64,000 nt of DNA from Brevibacterium sp. RIT 803. Its GTDB lineage: Bacteria > Actinomycetota > Actinomycetes > Actinomycetales > Brevibacteriaceae. A program made the translations under genes and the position numbers. Shown piece by piece: positions 32,569 through 42,974 of the stretch (positions within the stretch are counted from its first letter, which is position 1; the number at the start of each line of letters is the position of its first letter). Below the pieces are notes generated by a model. The model was not told where the DNA came from. It saw only the letters and a list, made by a program, of their open reading frames with translations, and searched no databases. The DNA lies in the NCBI RefSeq assembly GCF_016892625.1, contig NZ_JAFEMW010000001.1, positions 1,178,001 to 1,242,000 on the forward strand, read 5' to 3'.

Positions 32569-34941
32569 TCAGTGCCTGCCGTGACCTACGGAGGCGCTGG
32601 CCTCGTGCCGGTCGGGCTCAACGAGGAGGCGAATCCCCTCCGCAGACTTGCCGTCGGACTCCATACCATCGGCCGGCGAGGACTGGGCTGAACCTGCTGA
32701 CTGGAGATCCCCCGTCTCCTCGTCACCGGCCGCGGCGGCGTCAGCATCGGCGTACTTGTGCTCCGAGTGGGTGATTGCCCTGTTGGGCCACCACATCCGG
32801 TTTCCGGCCAGGCCGAAGATGGCTGGAACGATGACCGTGCGCACAAGCACGGTGTCGGCGAGGACGCCGACTCCGACGATGAGTCCCAGCTGGCCCAGAA
32901 CCATCAGGGGCAGCATTCCCAGGGCTGCGAACACTCCGGCCAGGACGATGCCGGCGCTGGTGATCACGCCGCCGGTGTGGCTGACGGCCTCGATCATGCC
33001 CTGGCGGGCACCGTGGACGACCGATTCCTTCTTCGCTCGGTGGGACAGGAAGATCGAGTAGTCGATGCCCAGCGCCACGAGGAACAGGAACGCGAGGATC
33101 GAAACCTGAGCATCGAGTGCTCCCTGACCGAACATCGTCCGGCTGAGGAATGCGCCGAGGCCGATCGCCGCGGCCGAAGACGCCACGTTGACCACGAGTA
33201 GGGTTCCCGCCACGAGCGGTGCACGGAGGATGCCGAGCAGAATGATGAAGCTGATGGCCAGGATCATCGGTGCAATCGTCAGGAAGTCCTGAGCGTTGCC
33301 GTCGCGGGCATCGAGTTCGGTTGCCGCCGCGCCGCCGACGTGTGCGTTCGCACCGTCGATCGCGTCGACGTCTGACCGGATGTCCGTGATCAGGTCGATG
33401 CCCGCAGGGCTGTCGGGTTCGAATTCGCCGGTGACCATGACCTTCGAGATCGAGTCTGCCCCGGTGCTCGTTTCGTCGATGACGTTGGCGCGCACGACAC
33501 CGTCGATGTCGGCCACGGAGTCCGCTACCTGATCGGCGTGGGCTGAGTCGGTGACGACCCAGATCGGCTGCGATTCACCGGGAGGGAAGTGTTCTGACAG
33601 GACGTCGAGGCCCTGCGCCGATTCGGACTGCACACGGAACTTCTCGGACTGATCCAGTCCCACTGAGGTGCCGATGAGACCCGTGGCCATGACACCGAGA
33701 ATGATGATTCCTGCGCCGAGGTGGATGCCCGGCTTCTTGACCACGCGAGTCGCGATGGTCCTCCAGATGGAAGGCTTCGCTGCGGGACCGGTCCCGGAGG
33801 CGTCGTCAGCAGCCCTCCCGTCGGTGGCAGTCTCGTCGGAGGCGTCTTGCACCTTGGGGACGAACGGCCAGAAGACGCCCTTGCCGCAGATCGCGAGAAC
33901 CGGGGGCAGGGCGAAGAGCACGGCGGCTGCGGCGATGATGAGTCCGACTGCGGCGGTGATGCCCAGTCCGCGGGTTCCCGGGATGACGGCGAAGACGAGG
34001 CTGAGCAGTGACAGAACCACGGTCAGGTTCGAGGCGAGGATCGTCGATGCGGTGTGGGTCCAGGCGGAGCCAAGGGCCAGACGGTGGTCGCTTTCGCGGC
34101 CCAGCTCCTCCCGGTAGCGGGAGATGAACAGGAGCGCATAGTTGGCACCGGCGCCGAAGACGAGGACGCTGATGATGCCCGTGTCGAACTGCAGATCGAG
34201 TGCGTCACCGACCGCTGCGGTCACGGTGGATGCGAGTCCGTCGGCGGTGCCGATGACGATCAGCGGCAGCAGCCACAGGATCGGCGAGCGGTAGGTGATG
34301 ATGAGCAGGAGTGCGACGATGACGATGGTGACGATGAGGAGCGTGAAGTCCGCGCCGCCGAATGCCGAAGCGATGTCGGCACCGATCGCCGGTCCACCGG
34401 TGACCAGGAGGGACATGCCGGAGTCCGTGAGGTCACCTGCCTGAGAGTCGTCGGCGATGAAGTCGCGGAGTCCATCGACGGTATCGGCGGTGTCGGAGTT
34501 GGTCAGGCCGACATCGATGGGGACCATGAGGAGCGCGGCCTTGCCGTCGTCACTCATGATCGGTCTGCTCGCCTGGGATGCAGCATCACCGGACGAGGAG
34601 TCTGTGCTCGATTCGCCGTTCTGGGCGGAGTCGATGTAGTCGCCGAGCGAGGCTCTCAGCTTCCCCAGTTCGGACTGGTCGCGGTCACTGAGAACCGAAC
34701 CGTCGGTGTGAGAGGCCACGACCATGACCGACTGCTTGTCGGCGTCGGGGAACTTCTGCAGGAGCTGGGCGGCCTGAGTGGATTCGGAGTCGGCCGGAGC
34801 TGATTCGTTGGCCCGGTCCTCGCCTGCGCCGGACAGGAGCCCGAAGAGCAGGGTGACGAGGATGACGACCCCGCCGAGGACGAACCACGAACCGCGCTTC
34901 GACACGAGGGTGTGCGCGCTTTTCGCAAATGTTGTGTTCAT
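32569..34941 (-). CDS. MMPL-family RND transporter
   Basis: 790 residues with the duplicated MMPL layout. TM1 SWFVLGGVVILVTLLFGLLSG, an outside domain (about 45-185), five helices (DFTLLIVTIVIVALLLIITYRSPILWLLPLIVIGTAD..), a central cytosolic linker (about 365-400), then TM7, a second outside domain (435-545) and the remaining helices. FGAGANYALLFISRYREEL and LGIDYSIFLSHRAKKE are the two conserved D/G-Y proton-relay motifs; the first carries Ala-Asn in place of the usual Asp. The C-terminal tail is acidic. Such proteins export lipids, siderophores or drugs. The co-directional upstream NarL pair suggests stress control. Confidence 0.88.
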   Translation of the reverse strand: MNTTFAKSAHTLVSKRGSWFVLGGVVILVTLLFGLLSGAGEDRANESAPADSESTQAAQLLQKFPDADKQSVMVVASHTDGSVLSDRDQSELGKLRASLGDYIDSAQNGESSTDSSSGDAASQASRPIMSDDGKAALLMVPIDVGLTNSDTADTVDGLRDFIADDSQAGDLTDSGMSLLVTGGPAIGADIASAFGGADFTLLIVTIVIVALLLIITYRSPILWLLPLIVIGTADGLASTVTAAVGDALDLQFDTGIISVLVFGAGANYALLFISRYREELGRESDHRLALGSAWTHTASTILASNLTVVLSLLSLVFAVIPGTRGLGITAAVGLIIAAAAVLFALPPVLAICGKGVFWPFVPKVQDASDETATDGRAADDASGTGPAAKPSIWRTIATRVVKKPGIHLGAGIIILGVMATGLIGTSVGLDQSEKFRVQSESAQGLDVLSEHFPPGESQPIWVVTDSAHADQVADSVADIDGVVRANVIDETSTGADSISKVMVTGEFEPDSPAGIDLITDIRSDVDAIDGANAHVGGAAATELDARDGNAQDFLTIAPMILAISFIILLGILRAPLVAGTLLVVNVASSAAAIGLGAFLSRTMFGQGALDAQVSILAFLFLVALGIDYSIFLSHRAKKESVVHGARQGMIEAVSHTGGVITSAGIVLAGVFAALGMLPLMVLGQLGLIVGVGVLADTVLVRTVIVPAIFGLAGNRMWWPNRAITHSEHKYADADAAAAGDEETGDLQSAGSAQSSPADGMESDGKSAEGIRLLVEPDRHEASASVGHGRH

Positions 34942-35063
34942 GACTCAAGCTCATCAACATTCTGAGCTGAAAACATCGCCTAGGAGTTCAGACTCAACCT
35001 GCAACTTTCGATGGAGAAAGCGCAGAATTCTCGACTATGCACCGTCTCACCTGGACAGATGAT

Positions 35064-35630
35064 TCAGACGATCGTCGCACCCGCGGCGTCCATCTCTGCC
35101 AGAGCCACCGTGGAGGAGTCCTTGCCGACGCCTGCGATGAGGTCCTGGTGAACACGAACGGACCATCCGCCTTTGAGTGCGTCGAGGACGGTGGCGCATA
35201 CGCAATGGTCGGTGGCGATGCCGACGACGTCGACCTCGGTGATGGTGAGCTTCGTCAGCAGATCACCGAGGTGCTCCCCCGCATCCGTCGTCCCCTGGAA
35301 GGCGGAGTAGTCAGGGGTGCCCTGCCCTTTGCGTACGTGGTGGGTGATGGCGTCGGCGGTCAGCAGAGGATCGTATTCGGCGCCCTCGGTGTCCGCGACG
35401 CAGTGCACGGGCCAGGAGTCGACGAAGTCGGGGCTCTGGCTGAAGTGGCCGCCGTTGTCGCTGTCGGCATCATGCCAGTCGCGGGAGGCGATGATCGCGT
35501 CATAGTCACCGGCATGGGCCCCAAGGTAGCGGGTCACCTCGATGGCCACGGTGTCGCCTCCGTCCACGCCGAGCGCCCCGCCCTCGGTGAAGTCGTTCTG
35601 GATGTCCACGATGAGAAGTGCCTTCGCCAT
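35064..35630 (-). CDS. pncA: Nicotinamidase
   Basis: 188 residues, the usual length. LLIVDIQNDF with catalytic D9, DWH with metal ligands D51 and H53, HVRKGQ with K101, and GIATDHCVCATVLDAL with nucleophile C143 complete the Asp-Lys-Cys triad. It deamidates nicotinamide to nicotinic acid for NAD+ salvage in the cytosol and would also hydrolyse pyrazinamide. No NAD salvage partner is adjacent; it stands as a single gene. Confidence 0.94.
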   Translation of the reverse strand: MAKALLIVDIQNDFTEGGALGVDGGDTVAIEVTRYLGAHAGDYDAIIASRDWHDADSDNGGHFSQSPDFVDSWPVHCVADTEGAEYDPLLTADAITHHVRKGQGTPDYSAFQGTTDAGEHLGDLLTKLTITEVDVVGIATDHCVCATVLDALKGGWSVRVHQDLIAGVGKDSSTVALAEMDAAGATIV

Positions 35631-35682
35631 ACTTCGAGCATAGGCGCTTCAATGCGAATTTCCAGAGGTGTGGCGCGGTTGC

Positions 35683-36369
35683 TCAGATCCAGCCCTCTGC
35701 ACGGAAGATGCTGTGATAGATCTCCCGGATGACGCATTGCTTGCGAGCGTTGTACTCCATGACCGTCTCACCGGCGGAATTCGCCTCAGCGACCGAACGC
35801 AGCTTCACCGCCTGATAGCGATTCCGGTCATCGGAGCTGCCAGTCAACCAATCGCGAAACAGGCGCATGCGAGCGACTTCCGGGCACCGTGGTCCGAACA
35901 CGTGAAGGTTGCACATCGGAGCGACCAGGATTCCTGAATGCGCGTCGAGGTTCTTGAACATTCGGTGCTGGTACCAGGCCGGTTGGCGAATGACGAGTTC
36001 GAAACCGATCTGGTTGAGCAATGGTCGGAAGTCGGGCTCTACGCGAGGGTCGGCGACAACGAGAGCGACATCGATGATCGGCTTCGCCGCCAGACCAGGC
36101 ACCGAGGTGGAGCCGACATGAGCGATGCCGAGGGCTTTGTCCCCGAGCCGGGTGAGGATCTGCTTCGACAGCTGCGAATAGTTCTCAGCCCAAGCGGGAT
36201 CGTGGTCGACGAATTCGATGGGAGCGTGTGGGAGATCGGGCCGTAACCAGAGATCGGGATCATCGACGTCATTGAAGGTCACGATCTCCTTCACCTCAGC
36301 GCTGAGCAGATTGGAGCTACGCGGATGGGAGCCGAGCGGATCCACTGGGCCGTCATTGTTCGCTGACAT
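35683..36369 (-). CDS. GrpB/UPF0157-family nucleotidyltransferase-like protein
   Basis: 228 residues; GAGGAGA before the ATG at 36369. The GrpB core is clear: PIEFVDHDPAWAENYSQLSKQI, IAHVGSTSVPGLAAKPIIDVALVV (the GS...D.D nucleotidyltransferase-like strand), NLHVFG and FRDWLTGSSDDRNRYQAVK. Relatives are fused to dephospho-CoA kinase in some bacteria. A 40-residue unstructured N-terminal extension precedes it. Molecular activity in bacteria is not established. Confidence 0.85.
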   Translation of the reverse strand: MSANNDGPVDPLGSHPRSSNLLSAEVKEIVTFNDVDDPDLWLRPDLPHAPIEFVDHDPAWAENYSQLSKQILTRLGDKALGIAHVGSTSVPGLAAKPIIDVALVVADPRVEPDFRPLLNQIGFELVIRQPAWYQHRMFKNLDAHSGILVAPMCNLHVFGPRCPEVARMRLFRDWLTGSSDDRNRYQAVKLRSVAEANSAGETVMEYNARKQCVIREIYHSIFRAEGWI

Positions 36370-36422
36370 ATTCTCCTCGCTATCCGCTCCGAAGTGGTCA
36401 CGACAGCTTCACATGGGAGAGC

Positions 36423-37190
36423 TCACCCGGTGGGTTTGCCCTCGAACCAGTAGAACTGTGAGAAATGATGATCCTTCTTCAGCTCCAGATCCTGTTTGAT
36501 CAACGTACGGACCTGTTTGATGAGACTGCGTTCTCCGGCTGCCCAGACGTAGAGCCCGTCGGGATCGAGGTCGAACGAGCGCACATGCTCAACCAAGGCT
36601 GCCCCGAACGGACCCTCCCTGCCCACCCACACCCACCGAGCGTTCGGATGCTCGGCCCGGGGAAGGGTGTTCACTGTGGTCGGCTCGTGGTCGTCTTCGA
36701 TCGCAACGGTCACTGGCACCTCGGCGGGGATGGTCTGCAGCCAGGAGTTCACTGCTGGCAGTGCGGTGAGGTCGCCCGCGAGAAGGATGTGGTTCGTGTC
36801 CGAGGGCAGATCGATGCGGGCAGGGGTCAGCGCGGCTTCGATGGTCGTTCCCGGCGCGGCGGTCATCGCCCACTGGCTGGCAGGACCGTTGTCGGCGGGA
36901 TTCGCGGCGCCACCGTGGATGACGAAGTCGAGGCTGAACGTGCCGGCGGCCACGTCGATATCGACGAACGTGTACCCGCGCTGGCTGACGCTCCCTTCGC
37001 CCTTCTCCGGATGAGGGAACCACAGCCGGGTCCACAGGGTAGGAAACACCTCGCTGAGCTCGGCCAGGAGATTCGGCCCTGAGAAGTAGATGCGTCGGTA
37101 ATAGTCCGTGAAGTCCTCGACCCGAGTCACCGTAACCTCGTGGTTGGAGATCCGCATCAGGCGCATCACGCCACGCTGCCAATTGACCAT
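36423..37190 (-). CDS. Siderophore-interacting protein (FAD-dependent ferric-siderophore reductase)
   Basis: 255 residues. The FAD-binding half has VTRVEDFTDYYRRIYFSGPN and QRGYTFVDIDVAAGTFSLDFVIHGGAANPADNGPASQWAMTAAPG, the SIP signature (R-x-Y-T, then H-G-x-x-G/N-P-A). The NAD(P)H half has HILLAGDLTALPAVNSWL and YVWAAGERSLIKQVRTLI. It would release iron from ferric siderophores in the cytosol. An IdeR/DtxR-type iron box 37-55 bp upstream shows how it is probably regulated. The downstream GrpB gene is separated by 53 bp. Confidence 0.9.
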   Translation of the reverse strand: MVNWQRGVMRLMRISNHEVTVTRVEDFTDYYRRIYFSGPNLLAELSEVFPTLWTRLWFPHPEKGEGSVSQRGYTFVDIDVAAGTFSLDFVIHGGAANPADNGPASQWAMTAAPGTTIEAALTPARIDLPSDTNHILLAGDLTALPAVNSWLQTIPAEVPVTVAIEDDHEPTTVNTLPRAEHPNARWVWVGREGPFGAALVEHVRSFDLDPDGLYVWAAGERSLIKQVRTLIKQDLELKKDHHFSQFYWFEGKPTG

Positions 37191-37226
37191 AGTCTTCTTC
37201 TCCTCGCTCAGCCATGCGTTCAGAAA

Positions 37227-37245
37227 TGAGCTTAGCCTAAGCTAA
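37227..37245 (-). promoter_or_regulatory. IdeR/DtxR iron box upstream of the siderophore-interacting protein
   Basis: TGAGCTTAGCCTAAGCTAA agrees with the 19-bp DtxR consensus (TTAGGTTAGSCTAACCTAA) at 16 positions read on the minus strand. It is the only strong iron box I noticed. Confidence 0.75.
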
Positions 37246-37283
37246 TAAGGAAGATTATGGCGTGGGACTCGGAGCGTCACCCC

Positions 37284-37760
37284 TCAGCCCTGCTTCAGGG
37301 CTTTCCTCTGAGCCTTCGCTGCGGCTTTCCGGGCCGCATTCTTAGCTGCCTGCTTGGTCGTTTGGGCACCTGCGACGAGGAGGAGACCGCCCAGGGCCGC
37401 GACATTCTTCGAGAAGTGGGTCTTGTGTGCCGCGGCGTCGGCGCCGTCCATCTCCCAGAATGCGTGACCAGCCAGTGTGGTCGGGATCAGAGATCCAGCG
37501 AGGGCAAGAGCGGACAGACGTGGCTTGATGCCCAACGCCATCGTGGTTCCAGCGAGGAGCTGGAGTCCGCCGTTGGCACGGACCAGGAACTCATCGTCGT
37601 CGGACAGGACCGGCACGTATTCGCGGATCGCATCGAGCGTCGGTCCAGCAGCCTGGACCCGGCCGCCCGGGTTGGTCAGTGCCGAGTAACCGCCGGTGAT
37701 GAAGATCGGTGCAGTGAGTACGCGTCCTGCTGTCTGCAGCAACGATGATCCTAGTGCCAT
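37284..37760 (-). CDS. DoxX-family membrane protein
   Basis: 158 residues; AAGGAG before the ATG at 37760. GRVLTAPIFITGGYSALTNPGGRVQAAGP, LVRANGGLQLLAGTTMALGIKPRLSALALAGSLIPTTLAGHAFWEMD and FSKNVAALGGLLLVAGA give the four-helix DoxX fold. The last 25 residues are Lys/Ala-rich and basic, a histone-like tail. DoxX proteins support oxidative-stress responses or serve as quinone-linked subunits; the exact role is unknown. It shares strand with the siderophore gene but the iron box lies between. Confidence 0.83.
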   Translation of the reverse strand: MALGSSLLQTAGRVLTAPIFITGGYSALTNPGGRVQAAGPTLDAIREYVPVLSDDDEFLVRANGGLQLLAGTTMALGIKPRLSALALAGSLIPTTLAGHAFWEMDGADAAAHKTHFSKNVAALGGLLLVAGAQTTKQAAKNAARKAAAKAQRKALKQG

Positions 37761-37814
37761 GGAATTCTCCTTGAGGTATGGGCTTTTGAGCCTAACGGAT
37801 GCCTGACCTCGGCC

Positions 37815-38993
37815 TCAATGCGCTTCGCCATGAGGCGTCACTGGAGGTGCTGGCTCCGCAGGCGCCATTGGCTGAGCCGAGGACGCGGGCGGCACAGCGG
37901 GCGCGGGCGGCGCCACGGGCGCAGGTGCCTTCGGCAGTTTGACACCCAGTTCGGGCTGCTTGCTGAACTGGCCCGTGGCGAAGAGAATCGCGATGACGAT
38001 CGCGGAGACGATCCATCCGGACACGCCCAGGAAGGAGACCAAGGCCATGTCCGGCGTCGAGGCTGAGCCGTCGATGAACAGCCCGAGCAGCATTCCGGCC
38101 GAGCCGTTGAGCGCAGCGTGTGCGGCGACGGCTGGCCAGACCGAACCGGTGCGCAGTCGCAGCCACCCGAACAGGATTCCCAGCATGATGCATCCGCCGA
38201 CCATGAAGGCCACACCGGTGATGTCGGGGCGTGCGAAGTTGTATCCGAGCAGGATCAGCGGTGCGTGCCACAGGCCCCAGATCACTCCGACGATGAGCAG
38301 CGCCGGCCAGGTGCCGAGCGGACGCAGGCTCGTCAGCAGCCACCCTCTCCAGCCGACCTCTTCACCGAAGGCGACGATCACGTTGAGCGCCGATCCCAGC
38401 GCCATGATCAGCAGGTAGCCGATCACAGCCAGGGCCACCGGCACCTCGTCCAGGCCGGGCAGGTGCGAGAGCTGTGTCTTGAACCCCGAGAGGCCAAGCA
38501 GATCAACCTGCATCCACCCGAAGGCTGCGCCCACCAGGTAGGCCGCGGCAACGAGTACGAATATTCCGAAGAAGGCGAGTGCGGTCATCCCGAGCACCCG
38601 GCCGAAGGGACGCAGCGGCCAGATGCCGAGATACCTGACGATGCTGGCCCGAGGCTCACCGGCGCGACGGCGCTGGACGATCATTGCCACGACCACAGCG
38701 ATCAGCGGGGTGAACATCATGGCCATCCCAGACACCTGCACGAGCACGGGATCGCCCAACCCTTCACCGCTCAACCACAGCGGCAGGCAGACGAGCCAGG
38801 CGAGGATCACCGCAACGGCGACGAAGACTGCGAACTCGAGCCAGGGCACTGTGGCCGGCACGATCGCCAACGGTCGCCCCTTGGCCTCCACCACGTCCCC
38901 CGCCGGTTCCCTCGCCGAGGTGTCCACGGGGTCTGTGGCCACGGGGTCTGTGGCCGCGTTGGCGTTGTCGTTGTGATCCGTTCCCGTGCTCAC
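37815..38993 (-). CDS. CPBP-family intramembrane glutamic endopeptidase
   Basis: 392 residues from a GTG at 38993 with GGAGGA upstream. Eight or so membrane helices. Motif 1 GEEVGWRGWLL (EExxxR), motif 2 GVIWGLWHAPLILLGYN (His in the FxxxH position) and motif 3 AAHAALNG are the Rce1/CPBP catalytic motifs. N-terminal 45 and C-terminal 45 residues are unstructured, the tail being Pro/Ala-rich. CPBP proteases process membrane proteins or protect against self-made peptides; no bacteriocin gene is adjacent here. Confidence 0.87.
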   Translation of the reverse strand: MSTGTDHNDNANAATDPVATDPVDTSAREPAGDVVEAKGRPLAIVPATVPWLEFAVFVAVAVILAWLVCLPLWLSGEGLGDPVLVQVSGMAMMFTPLIAVVVAMIVQRRRAGEPRASIVRYLGIWPLRPFGRVLGMTALAFFGIFVLVAAAYLVGAAFGWMQVDLLGLSGFKTQLSHLPGLDEVPVALAVIGYLLIMALGSALNVIVAFGEEVGWRGWLLTSLRPLGTWPALLIVGVIWGLWHAPLILLGYNFARPDITGVAFMVGGCIMLGILFGWLRLRTGSVWPAVAAHAALNGSAGMLLGLFIDGSASTPDMALVSFLGVSGWIVSAIVIAILFATGQFSKQPELGVKLPKAPAPVAPPAPAVPPASSAQPMAPAEPAPPVTPHGEAH

Positions 38994-39217
38994 GGTTCCT
39001 CCTCAGTCCTGCACCGACGCCTCAGTCCTGATGCTTCGGGCCTGCTGCTTCAGCCCTGCGCCGTTCTCATGTTCCAACCTACGTTGTCGCAGAACTCGGC
39101 ACCTCCGCCGCGTGGATGAAATCGGTCTCGTTCGTGTAGCCGAGCAGTCCGATCTGTCCGCGCTCTCCGACTCGCAACCTCCCCGGAGAGGGACCAGCCT
39201 TCCTCTCAACCACATAA

Positions 39218-40699
<1,482 letters not shown>

Positions 40700-40714
40700 C
40701 CAAGATCCACCTGG

Positions 40715-40770
40715 CCGGCTGAGTGACTGGCCGGCCGACCACCTGACCGGCTGAGTGACTGGCCGGCCGA
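40715..40770. repeat. Intergenic 32-bp-period repeat, two units (reverse orientation)
   Basis: A 24-bp block beginning CCGGCTGAGTGACTGGCCGG occurs at 40715-40738 and exactly again at 40747-40770. Its reverse complement matches the repeat at 59162-59185 in 20 of 24 positions. Confidence 0.75.
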
Positions 40771-40779
40771 GTCCTTCTC

Positions 40780-40821
40780 GAAGCCCGCGCACACAGTGAC
40801 ATCACTGTGTGCGCGGGCTTC
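40780..40821 (+). terminator. argG terminator hairpin
   Basis: A perfect 20-bp stem with a 2-base loop: 40780-40799 pairs with 40802-40821 (outer arm GAAGCCCGCGCACACAGTGA). A short T-containing tail follows. Very stable. Confidence 0.85.
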
Positions 40822-41021
40822 TGTGTTGCGGCATACTTCCGTGTCGGCGCGGACTGATGAGGTGCAACGGACTCCCCCGCGGCGCATCCCCACCTTCGGG
40901 CCCTGGCTTTTCGGCACCGACGCCGCAACAGTTGGTAAGTTCTCCTCGATCCCAGCGCCTGGATCAAACAGAACTTACCAACCGTTGCATCTCTTTCGGT
41001 GCGCAGTGGGATGATCGTGCC

Positions 41022-41828
41022 ATGACATCAGCTACGTCCGGTGTGCGCTTCCTCGCCGAGGTGCTCGACCGTGAACTCCGGGACCGTGGCAGCTCCGTAC
41101 GAGCCACGAAGGAACGGGCGTACCTCAAGAGCGAGCTCGTCCACTACGGCGTCGGCGTGCCCGCTACTCGGGGAGTGGTCCGCGAGGTGTTGCGCACGAA
41201 TGAGTTGAAGCATGACGGGGTGATCGCTCTTGCCGAGGTGCTGTGGAATTTCGCAGGCAACGAAGACGGCATGAACCAAGCCGCCAGCCAGTCTCCTGTC
41301 TACGAACTCCGCAGCGCGGCAACGATGGTGCTCATCGACAAGCAGGACCACCTCGGCGCCGATGATACTGACCTCTTCGAACGGCTGCTGCGTCAGGCAC
41401 ACACCTGGGCACTCGTCGATCCGCTCGCCGGTGATGCCATCGGCCCGCTGGCCGAACACGATGCGGAGTTCGATCCCATCCTCGAGCGTTGGGCGGGTGA
41501 CGAAGATTTCTGGATCCGGCGCTCAGCGCTGCTGGCCCACCTCAGGCCACTGCGTGAGGGTCGCGGTGACTTCGTCCGATTTTCACGGTTCGCCGATGCG
41601 ATGCTGGAGGAGAAGGAGTTCTTCATCCGCAAGGCCATCGGGTGGGTGCTGCGCGATACCGCCCGCACGCGTCCCGATATGGTCTTCGATTGGATGCTGC
41701 CGCGTGCACACCGAGCTTCAGGTGTGACGATGCGCGAAGCAGTGAAGCATCTGTCGCCGGAGCAGCGGGATGCACTGCTCGCAGGTCCTTTCAGAGGGAC
41801 CCGGCGAACTCGATCAGGATCTGGTTGA
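41022..41828 (+). CDS. AlkD-like DNA alkylation repair / HEAT-repeat protein
   Basis: 268 residues from the ATG at 41022. Repeated helical pairs typical of AlkD: LKSELVHYGVGVPATRGVVREVL, DGVIALAEVLWNFAGNEDGMNQAAS, WALVDPLAGDAIGPLAEHD, DFWIRRSALLAHLRPLREG, FFIRKAIGWVLRDTARTRPDMVFDWML and SGVTMREAVKHLSPEQRDALL. The W..D and F.IRKAIGW..R residues correspond to the aromatic DNA-binding cleft of AlkD. It would excise alkylated bases. No clear ribosome site is present, and GATGAT seven bases before the ATG could be a -10 of a leaderless mRNA. Its 3' end overlaps the convergent hydrolase gene by 38 bp. Confidence 0.8.
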   Translation: MTSATSGVRFLAEVLDRELRDRGSSVRATKERAYLKSELVHYGVGVPATRGVVREVLRTNELKHDGVIALAEVLWNFAGNEDGMNQAASQSPVYELRSAATMVLIDKQDHLGADDTDLFERLLRQAHTWALVDPLAGDAIGPLAEHDAEFDPILERWAGDEDFWIRRSALLAHLRPLREGRGDFVRFSRFADAMLEEKEFFIRKAIGWVLRDTARTRPDMVFDWMLPRAHRASGVTMREAVKHLSPEQRDALLAGPFRGTRRTRSGSG

Positions 41829-42594
41829 AAGCCTCGGGCTGCTCGATGTTGGCCGCATGCCCATCATTGGGGATGACCGTCGACGATCCGATCGGAGCCA
41901 GCCCTGCGGTCGCGGCTGCATGCGATGCCGGCCAGTGCTCGCTCTCGGCTCCGGCGACGAAGAGCACGGGCACGTCGGCGCCTTCGATCACCGGACGCCA
42001 ATCGGCCTTCGCATGGTCGTTGAGAAGTGCGAGCTCGGCGCGGCTGAGGTGATGGTCCACACCCTTCATGGCCGTGAGCAGACGCAGCATGCGCCTGCCC
42101 CGCTTCCAGATGGGCGTGCCGTACCCGGTGGGAGGAATGCCTTCGGCGAAGTAGGTATCGACGTTGGATTCGTTGTAGCCGTAGTATCCGTGGGGCCAGT
42201 CGACGGTGTTGAGCATCTTCGGGGTCTGATCGACGATGACGATTCCGGCGATGCGATCAGCGCCGAACTGGGTGAGATAGGACCAGATTGTATTCCCGCC
42301 CATGGAGCCGCCCACAAGCAGAACATCTGTGAGTTCCAGAGCCTCGAGAACCTGCGCCACATCCTGTCCGCGCCGCTCCATTGTCACGCCTGACTTGGGG
42401 TGATCGGCGTTGCCGTGACCGCGAAGATCGACGGAGAACACCTCGTATCCGGCGCTTGTCAACGGTCCGACCTGGTAGCGCCAGCTGGTCGCCGGCGCCT
42501 TGAACCCGGACAGCAGCACCACTGGGCGACCGGAGGAGACTCCGGCCCGGGTGTACTCGAGACGGACACCGTCATCGGCAGTGATTGCGGCCAT
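41791..42594 (-). CDS. Alpha/beta-hydrolase
   Basis: 267 residues. The fold reads straight through: VVLLSGFKAPATSWRYQV (oxyanion strand), VFSVDLRGHGNADHP, VGGSMGGNTIWSYL with the nucleophile Ser in GxSxG, VLFVAGAESEHWP (acid strand) and VIPNDGHAANIEQPEAFNQIL with the catalytic His. The strong similarity of layout to haloperoxidase/esterase-type hydrolases suggests an esterase or lactonase; the substrate is unknown. It is a single gene convergent with the AlkD-like gene. Confidence 0.85.
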   Translation of the reverse strand: MAAITADDGVRLEYTRAGVSSGRPVVLLSGFKAPATSWRYQVGPLTSAGYEVFSVDLRGHGNADHPKSGVTMERRGQDVAQVLEALELTDVLLVGGSMGGNTIWSYLTQFGADRIAGIVIVDQTPKMLNTVDWPHGYYGYNESNVDTYFAEGIPPTGYGTPIWKRGRRMLRLLTAMKGVDHHLSRAELALLNDHAKADWRPVIEGADVPVLFVAGAESEHWPASHAAATAGLAPIGSSTVIPNDGHAANIEQPEAFNQILIEFAGSL

Positions 42595-42688
42595 GTTCCA
42601 ATCCTAGCGCCGAGCATCCTCAGACAGCTCGAGGCCGCAGTCCCCGGTGTTCAACGCACACAGACGGCGTCGGAGTGTGCATCACAGC

Positions 42689-42727
42689 GAAAAAGCCCCT
42701 CACCAACATTTCTGCTGGTGAGGGGCT
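42689..42727 (-). terminator. Terminator of the tRNA-Arg gene
   Basis: On the minus strand AGCCCCTCACCA pairs with TGGTGAGGGGCT (42694-42727) and is followed by a T-run. It starts 10 bases after the tRNA 3' end. Confidence 0.85.
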
Positions 42728-42736
42728 CCCCTACTG

Positions 42737-42809
42737 TGCGCCACGAGGGATTCGAACCCCCAACCTTCTGATCCGTAGTCAGATGCTCTATCCGTTGAGC
42801 TAGTGGCGC
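42737..42809 (-). tRNA. tRNA-Arg (anticodon ACG)
   Basis: The minus strand folds as a cloverleaf of 73 nt: acceptor GCGCCAC/GTGGCGC with discriminator A, D-arm GCTC..GAGC, anticodon stem TCTGA/TCAGA with loop CTACGGA (anticodon ACG), and T-arm with TTCGAAT. CCA is not encoded. Confidence 0.95.
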
Positions 42810-42974
42810 ATGTCGTCTGGACTCTCGCCCTGCAACTCGATCAACTATACACACCGAATTCACCCAAGCTCAAATTCGGCCCGAGTGCGCTTCGCCACAT
42901 CTGCGGCTTTCGCAGGGAGGGGCTGGGCTCGCTCGATCGGCCAACCGCAGCCCCTCTACGCGGAAGTCGGCAGA

